Positions 59,701 through 64,000 of a stretch of DNA of 64,000 bases are shown one piece after another. How positions within the stretch are numbered: the first letter of the stretch is position 1; every line of letters begins with the position of its first letter. The DNA lies in contig MU831953.1 of NCBI GenBank assembly GCA_029204225.1, forward strand, positions 30,858 to 94,857. Direction: 5' to 3'. The stretch is from Diphasiastrum complanatum (taxonomy: Eukaryota > Streptophyta > Lycopodiopsida > Lycopodiales > Lycopodiaceae). The notes under the pieces were generated by a model that did no database searches, was not told the DNA's origin, and saw only the letters and a program-made list of their open reading frames with translations. The position numbers were made by a program, and so were the translations under genes.

Positions 59701-61405
59701 AGCACACATGTGCACATAAACATTCACAATAGAGATTCTTCAATAGAAAAGACTTTCATTGCAACCTCTTTCTCTTTGCCCCTACCTTGTGTCATGTTGG
59801 CTTCTAGATCAGCCTTCTTCTTGCAACATCGATGGGCCCAATGTCCAAGTTTACCACAATAATGGCACTTGCCATCTCTTTTGTTGTCGTTATTGCTATG
59901 TTCAAAGTTAATGCCACTCTCCTTCATTTGAAACGATTTCCACTTTGCAAACGATGCTGCTTCACTAGAAGAAGTTGTGCAAGAAATTGTTCTTTGTTCT
60001 TCATTCTTCTTCAAGTAAAGCTATCATGCTTCAAGTGTTTGATGGGGAAGAGTACCAAGTTTAAAGATCACACATTCTCTTCAGCCAGCATGCTATTGAG
60101 AAGTATCGCCCAAGCATCATCTTCAAACTATAGCATTGATTCATCATGGACTCTATGTGATTCGAGATGCTCGCAAGACCCATAATCATCACACTAATTC
60201 AAGGTGTAAGGGTCATTCTCTCAAGCTCCTCTCACACAACAACTTCATGAGGAATGAGACTCAACCTCACCTTAGTCTATTCTTGTCCCTTACTTGCCTC
60301 TCCTCTCATGGACCACACAATTGTTGATGATTGATCAAGCCACTTATAACTTGCCACAACTTTGAGTCTCAAATTGACAGTAAGGTGTAGTGACACTAAT
60401 AGCCATCCATGTGCCCCATTGTGGCTCAATGACCATTGGATCATCGTGGCTTTTGGTTGGCTGGCCGTTGTAAGAATTCAGTCCACTCTCATAACTAACA
60501 AATTTCCAAGACGCTTATTCATGCCCACCGTTGAGATAATTGTTATTGTAGGAACATTGGATTGCAACCAAGAGCACACCAAACTTAACTAGAGCTCTTC
60601 GGTGCCTAGATTGCTTGTCATTTAATATACATTTGCCGGTCCACTAAGCCTCTGGGCAATTGATCCATCACAAGCTATCTTTAGTCCGAGACTAGCCCTA
60701 ATATGATGACAAGGGACAATGGCTCCTCATACCTAAGGAGAGGGGGCATTGTCTAATTGTACTAAATGAATGTCACTTGGGTTCCTAGCTCTACAATATT
60801 TTGTAGAAGAAGGTTCAATTCGGGCACAAATGACCAAGATCCTATCTCCATGTTAATGGTCACTCGACTACCTTGAGCTATTTTGAAGTGTATTTAGGGG
60901 TCCAAACGCATTAAGTTGGTTGCCAGACCCATAGGTCCAATTATCCAAATGACAACTCATAAACTACATTCTCGCCCCACTTACAAGCCAACATCTCTAT
61001 GAGTAACAAAATTTACGGTCTGGACAACATCCTATAGTTGAATAAAATTTAGAGAACACAATCTTTTGTGACAAGAAAATTGATTCGATATCATAAACCT
61101 TCCTTCAAAACATACACTTTTCCATGCAATAACAAAACATGTGAATGGATATATCTTCAAATAGTGAATCAATCTTCATAACAATTAAGTATTGATAGAA
61201 CTAGCTAGAAAAGCAGTAGTTTCTTTTGCATTAGCATCCTACATCATGTTATAATGCTTCATAGAAAACACCTCAAAGTTTAACTAGCTTACTGTACAAT
61301 GTGGCCATATGGACTTGACAACATCACAAACACGTTGAATTGCAGCTACACGCTCTTGTTCTTCCTCTTGAGTTGGTGCAATGAACTCACAAAAGTTCAC
61401 AATTT
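49488..61405 (-). CDS. TRF4/5-like non-canonical poly(A) polymerase (whole visible gene)
   Basis: Twelve exons on the minus strand join in phase: 61405-61293, 58885-58827, 58619-58523, 58120-58050, 55493-55451, 54193-54113, 52571-52512, 52402-52328, 52160-52063, 51811-51763, 51567-51523 and 50771-49488. Together they read as a TRF4/PAPD5-type nucleotidyltransferase: PAP-associated N-lobe, GS..DVDVVI catalytic region, ARVPIIKF strand, FDVPNGPDAAEF, LKMFLQQRELNE, TGGLGSYALL and NSYNIQKVRSAF. Enzymes of this family add short A tails to nuclear RNAs to mark them for exosome decay. Exons 58885-58827 and 58619-58523 contain extra single bases, so the product would be truncated unless these are sequence errors. 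Other exons are clean. The start exon was not found upstream. Introns hold copia debris. The gene symbol is left blank because orthology cannot be checked. Confidence 0.85.
51523..51567 (-). CDS. Poly(A) polymerase exon k
   Basis: 45 bases. It encodes APDNDIGKNSYNIQK, the conserved segment before VRSAF. Confidence 0.9.
51763..51811 (-). CDS. Poly(A) polymerase exon j
   Basis: 49 bases. It completes a Gly codon, then encodes FVDAKRPYLLSVEDPQ. Confidence 0.9.
52063..52160 (-). CDS. Poly(A) polymerase exon i
   Basis: 98 bases. It encodes VDFLDLYGRALNIRDVGISC and RDGGRFFSKLSR plus two bases, the core of the PAP-associated domain. The donor is GTGAGC. Confidence 0.9.
52328..52402 (-). CDS. Poly(A) polymerase exon h
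   Basis: 75 bases. It encodes MHPSRHIRSNFDNQNALEDN and LGVLL, the start of the PAP-associated domain. The donor is GTGCAT. Confidence 0.88.
52512..52571 (-). CDS. Poly(A) polymerase exon g
   Basis: 60 bases. It encodes VYTGGLGSYALLVMLLTHLQ, including the GG.(G/S)SY nucleotide-recognition motif. Confidence 0.92.
52600..54100. other. Intron between exons f and g
   Basis: About 1.5 kb with no coding or transposon signature recognised. Confidence 0.5.
54113..54193 (-). CDS. Poly(A) polymerase exon f
   Basis: 81 bases. It encodes EAIAALPPLKPLCMVLKMFL and QQRELNE, the central-domain helix that matches the LK.FL.QR.LNE motif of TRF4 proteins. Confidence 0.92.
54200..55440. other. Intron between exons e and f
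   Basis: About 1.25 kb of A/T-rich sequence. No element was recognised. Confidence 0.5.
55451..55493 (-). CDS. Poly(A) polymerase exon e
   Basis: 43 bases. It completes a Ser codon and encodes FDVPNGPDAAEFIK. The Asp of FDV is the family's third catalytic carboxylate position. The donor is GTATGA. Confidence 0.9.
55725..56090 (+). pseudogene. Copia gag fragment in the poly(A) polymerase intron
   Basis: It lies on the plus strand, opposite to the gene: SQIMMLEDQLTNLQWDGKDL, then LLRALPRSFQTTRTLLAKNP, to KKQFKPKRES. It is nearly the same protein as the gag of the nested element at 24.1-27.2 kb and related to element 1. No LTR or other domain flanks it, so it is an isolated fragment of about 365 bases. 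Confidence 0.88.
56155..56390. repeat. Cluster of GGGAAA/TTTCCC palindromes
   Basis: Successive short palindromes: GGGAAATGGCATTTCCC near 56239, GGAAACAGTGTTTCCC near 56263, and GGGGAAATGTGTTTCCCC near 56322, with several half-sites. It lies in the intron directly after the gag fragment. Confidence 0.65.
56400..58040. other. Remainder of the intron between exons d and e
   Basis: Intronic sequence. A minus-strand open stretch at 57082-57279 has no recognisable homology. Nothing else is supported. Confidence 0.4.
58050..58120 (-). CDS. Poly(A) polymerase exon d
   Basis: 71 bases. It encodes VIGKARVPIIKFVEVRSKIA and FDI plus two bases, and carries the ARVPIIKF strand near the third catalytic acidic residue. 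Clean. Confidence 0.9.
58523..58619 (-). pseudogene. Poly(A) polymerase exon c, DVDVV end and following helix, frame broken
   Basis: 97 bases between GTGGCAG and GTTGGT. VVILNSG is in the first frame and VKFPQNGLKALATAFRRKSM in the next. One extra T near 58599 explains the shift (96 expected). Confidence 0.8.
58827..58885 (-). pseudogene. Poly(A) polymerase exon b, GS motif, frame broken
   Basis: 59 bases between CTCAG and GTGAGG. The end reads TGLFLPTSDVD in one frame and the start VMVF in another, with the GS motif in a third. Two extra bases relative to the expected 57 account for both shifts. Read straight through, it reaches a stop at the beginning of the next exon. Confidence 0.8.
59724..60180 (-). 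pseudogene. Copia gag fragment with zinc knuckle in intron a-b
   Basis: The minus-strand reading has an upstream gag region, then NNDNKRDGKCHYCGKLGHWA with C-x2-C-x4-H-x4-C spacing, then KEVAMKVFSIEESLL. It stops before the protease. It is in the same orientation as the host gene. Confidence 0.8.
60200..61290. other. Rest of intron a-b
   Basis: No gene is supported. It may contain LTR debris of the gag fragment, but no boundary could be identified. Confidence 0.35.
61293..61405 (-). CDS. Poly(A) polymerase exon a (first visible)
   Basis: 113 bases between TTGCAG and GTAAGC. It encodes IVNFCEFIAPTQEEEQERVA and on to KSIWPHCT, the helical region before the catalytic GS motif. It begins with two bases of a split codon, so at least one exon lies upstream. 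No convincing candidate is seen at 61.4-64 kb. Confidence 0.85.
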
Positions 61406-61699
61406 CTGCAAGAAGCATGTCAAGTGCAAACAAATTGACGATTAAAAAGAGTAAGGCTCAATTTGGTGGAAAATTGACAAAGTTATGCCAAATCTTGTGC
61501 AAGAGATCCAATCTTGGTTTTCTTGAGGACAAATGAGAGAGAATCACTTTGTTTGTCATTTTTGAAGTTCTTTTTGCTTGCAAATCTTTTTTCACACAAT
61601 TCAGAATGAAGTTTTAGTGCATTTTTCAAAAAAATATATATATATTTTCCGCCCCACGTGTGACTCGCGCCTGCTTTACTCGCTGCCATTTTGGCCATC

Positions 61700-61995
61700 T
61701 TTCATCCATTTTTTGCAATTTCCATTTCCGGAAAGTTATTTTTGCTGCCATTTACTCATGTTTCTATTTTTAGAAAGTATTTTTCGCCTATTTTTGCGCT
61801 TTCTATTCTGGAAATTTTTTCTATTTTTTAGAAAGTGTATTTTTCGCCTTTTGCGTTTTACTATTTTTGGAAATTTTTCTATTTTTTAAGAAAGTGTATC
61901 TTTTGTGTTTGCTATTTTTTGGAGATTTTTCTATTTTTAGGTGTATTTTTCACGCTTTCCATTTTTGGAATTATTTTTCTATTTTTAAAAATGTA
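61700..61995 (+). repeat. Tandem repeat of about 55-60 bp
   Basis: About five diverged units of the form (C)TATTTTT.GAAATTTTTCTATTTTTTAGAAAGTGTATTTTTCGCC-like sequence. They are T-rich on this strand. Confidence 0.65.
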
Positions 61996-62024
61996 TTTCG
62001 CCATAGAAATTAATGAACCGTCGG

Positions 62025-62605
62025 CGGTTCACCACGGTTCTGAAAACCGTACGGTTCTCAAATTTTTTTGCCCAAAACCATGGTGAACCGTGTAGTTATT
62101 AATTAATTAAACAATTTTTATTTAAGACATGCTTTTACGTTCTTTCTCAGCCAGCCAGCTTAACATCACTGCAAAATCCAAAGGAAGGGACAGTAAATTG
62201 GATGTTCAGGAAGGCAGGCATACTCGACGACAAACATCCTCCAAGCCGTTATGTTGCCACTTTAGAAGTTTCATTTCATTTAGCATGCGAAGCCTGACTG
62301 CAATCTAGACTGCTGCTTCAGGGGCAATCCCCATGGATTTGAGAACATTGAGCTTATTTAATTTTTTAAGTGGGTCATAGCTGCTTCACTTACTGTCTGT
62401 GATCATCCGCAACAAAAATTCAATTCGTAACAGCATTTCTGAAATCGGGCAACAACCATAGAAGGAGCAATCACCTAAGATAAGGGACAAAAAACGAGCA
62501 TTGAGGGTTTTGGGGGGAAATCAATTAATTAGTTAATTAATTGATTATTTAATTGAACCGTACCACGGTTCAAGGAACCGTGGTACGGTTCCTTCCATGG
62601 TTCCC
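62025..62605. repeat. GAACCGT inverted repeats flanking about 450 bp
   Basis: The left cluster (62026-62092) and right cluster (62553-62603) are built of GGTTC/GAACC palindromes such as GGAACCGTGGTACGGTTCC near 62574. Each is flanked by TTAATTAATTAA tracts on the inner side. This has the form of a small foldback or MITE-like element. Confidence 0.5.
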
Positions 62606-62677
62606 AGGACCCACTATGATTTTCACCTATATTTCGCAGAACTATTTTTGGGAAAAAAAAAATTTATTTCTAGAAAT

Positions 62678-62694
62678 GCCCCCCCCCCCCCCCA
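62678..62694. repeat. Poly(C) tract
   Basis: An uninterrupted run of about 17 C, followed by a CT-rich stretch (62706-62731). Confidence 0.9.
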
Positions 62695-62939
62695 ACGAGT
62701 TATCGTCTCTCTCTCTTTCTCTCTCTCTCTGCGCAATCCCACCAGAGAACCCAAGGCCCTTTTCCAGAATATTCCACAGAAGATTCTGTACGGAATTTTC
62801 CTTGAATATTTGCCCTCTTCCCCCACTATGTGTCCGAGGAAAACCAAATGTATTTCTTTCGGTTTCTTTAATTTTTTGTACGGTTCTTCTATTTTTTGCG
62901 AGCATTCGAATGATCTGTCAAGCAACCGAGAAAGACGTG

Positions 62940-64000
62940 CTTGCGTTGGGCTTGCCCACTTATGATTCTCTGTGATCCCACTGGTTAATAATACCAAGAA
63001 GCATTATCTAGAGGCGGGGATTTGCCCACCTAGGTTCGATTCTCTATAATCCCATGGGTTGTTAACACCAAGACAAAATAGATACAAGTTCACATTAAGG
63101 GTAGCTTAAGGTTGTGAAAGCAACATTACCTTGGCATCCAAAGTTTCATTGGTCCAAGTTCAAGCCTCCCCTTGGAAACCAAGAAGCATTAGATGACATA
63201 TTATATTGGAAGGGGAAGGTTAGTGGGCCCAATATCATTGCATCCTTCATGCCTTGTTGCTTTGCGTGCTGCTGGCAATGCCGTGGATTTTGCCTAAGGG
63301 CAAAGCTTGGACCTTGAGAAAGGATCAAAATATTGGGCCCTCTCCACATTGCCCAAATGTGAGTTTGGGTTTTTGATAGTTACTTGTTTTTCCTGTTAAA
63401 CTTTCTAGCATAATTTCCATGTGGACACCCAATGAATAGCACATAGACCTTCCACCTCACTGAGATGGTATATAATGTGAGGAGAAAGATCACTCAAGCC
63501 AAAGCGTTCCCTTGTGGGAGGGCTTGTGCTCGAGGTTTAAGGCTAGATCTCAAGGTAAGGCTTAAGGTCTTGCCCCATTGCATAATGCCCAAGTGAAATT
63601 TTTGTATATAGCTACTATTATTCTTGGAAGCTTCTAGAATATTAAACCTTTGGACAGAATTTTTGAGGACACCCAATGAATGGCTACCACATAGCACGTG
63701 GACCTTCCATGTCAATTAGATGGCATTTTTGTTGGGGGAACCCCTAAGCTTGACAGCTTTTGAGGGAAAAAACTTGACCATTAGCAAAGGCTCTAGGGCT
63801 TGGGCCCTGCCTTATGTAATGCACAAGTGTGAGTTTTTTAAAGAGCTACTTTTTTTTCATGAAAGTCTCTAGAAACCCTCATCTACATGGGAAAGGCTCA
63901 AGGTCTTGGGCCCTTCCCTATGTAATGTCCAACTGTGAGTTTTTTCCTTGATCCCTAGTCTTCGCTACTCTTTTGTCATGGAAGTTCTTAGAAACTTCGA
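62940..64000. repeat. Degenerate repeats of about 200-300 bp
   Basis: Phrases recur several times: CTTGGGCCCT.CCTTATGTAATG..CAA.TGTGAG, GGACACCCAATGAAT.GC and TAGACCTTCCA. GGTTCGATTCTCT at 63042 resembles a Pol III B box, but no A box or SINE structure could be confirmed. No gene is supported. Confidence 0.4.

Noticed and set aside
61483-61698. Minus-strand frame as the missing first exon of the poly(A) polymerase
   Set aside because: It contains a TATATA repeat and no similarity to the expected N-terminal region, and no splice donor in the required phase was found.
62553-62997. Overlapping frames of 80-140 codons on both strands near 62.6-63.0 kb
   Set aside because: They run through poly(C), CT-rich and repeat sequence and lack splice or domain support. 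They could contain a 5' UTR but not a supported gene.
63030-63060. tRNA gene or SINE from the GGTTCGATTC match
   Set aside because: There is no A box at the correct distance and no cloverleaf could be formed.

Overview
This is nuclear DNA of a land plant. Three things show it: spliced genes with GT-AG introns, an RWP-RK (RKD-type) transcription factor, and many Ty1/copia retrotransposons primed at the plant initiator-Met tRNA site (TGGTATCAGAG). The genome is probably large and repeat-rich, because one host gene has introns of about 2.5 kb loaded with retroelement debris. A gymnosperm, fern or lycophyte would fit, but the sequence does not settle which.

Regions. 1-2.46 kb: 5' part of a decayed copia element. 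2.47-5.9 kb: copy A of an unfamiliar transposase-like gene, facing an accessory gene, next to a cluster of CGTCGGA-type repeats. 5.9-10.4 kb: very long GA/TG microsatellites set in an inverted repeat, around a small spliced gene of unknown function. 10.4-14.75 kb: copy B of the accessory and transposase-like pair, bracketed by two identical 38-bp hairpin-forming repeats. 15.7-20.7 and 29.48-30.9 kb: pieces of a CACTA (En/Spm) element, split by a copia element at 20.8-29.48 kb that itself carries an inverted, internally deleted copia (24.13-27.15 kb). The third transposase-like fragment (copy D) lies inside the CACTA piece. 31.4-31.97 kb: a second CGTCGGA-type cluster. 32-35.8 kb: two more decayed copia pieces around a 1.2-kb LTR with internal tandem repeats.

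36.0-37.7 kb: a three-exon RKD-type RWP-RK transcription factor (minus strand) that looks intact. 38.4-49 kb: intergenic repeats, copia fragments on both strands, an unexplained 348-codon ORF and a small LTR-flanked element. 49.5-61.4 kb: a twelve-exon (visible) minus-strand gene for a TRF4/5-like non-canonical poly(A) polymerase. All visible exon phases join, but the two exons carrying the catalytic GS and DxD region contain single-base insertions. The N-terminal exon(s) were not found. 61.4-64 kb: A/T-rich tandem repeats, GAACCGT inverted repeats and degenerate repeats.

The two host genes are functionally unrelated: one is a regulator of the RKD class, the other a nuclear RNA tailing/surveillance enzyme. 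The most interesting material is the repeated two-gene mobile-element-like system at 2.5-17.7 kb. Its larger protein has a conserved set of D, D, E, CxxC and QGMEKSH motifs that I cannot place confidently in a named superfamily.
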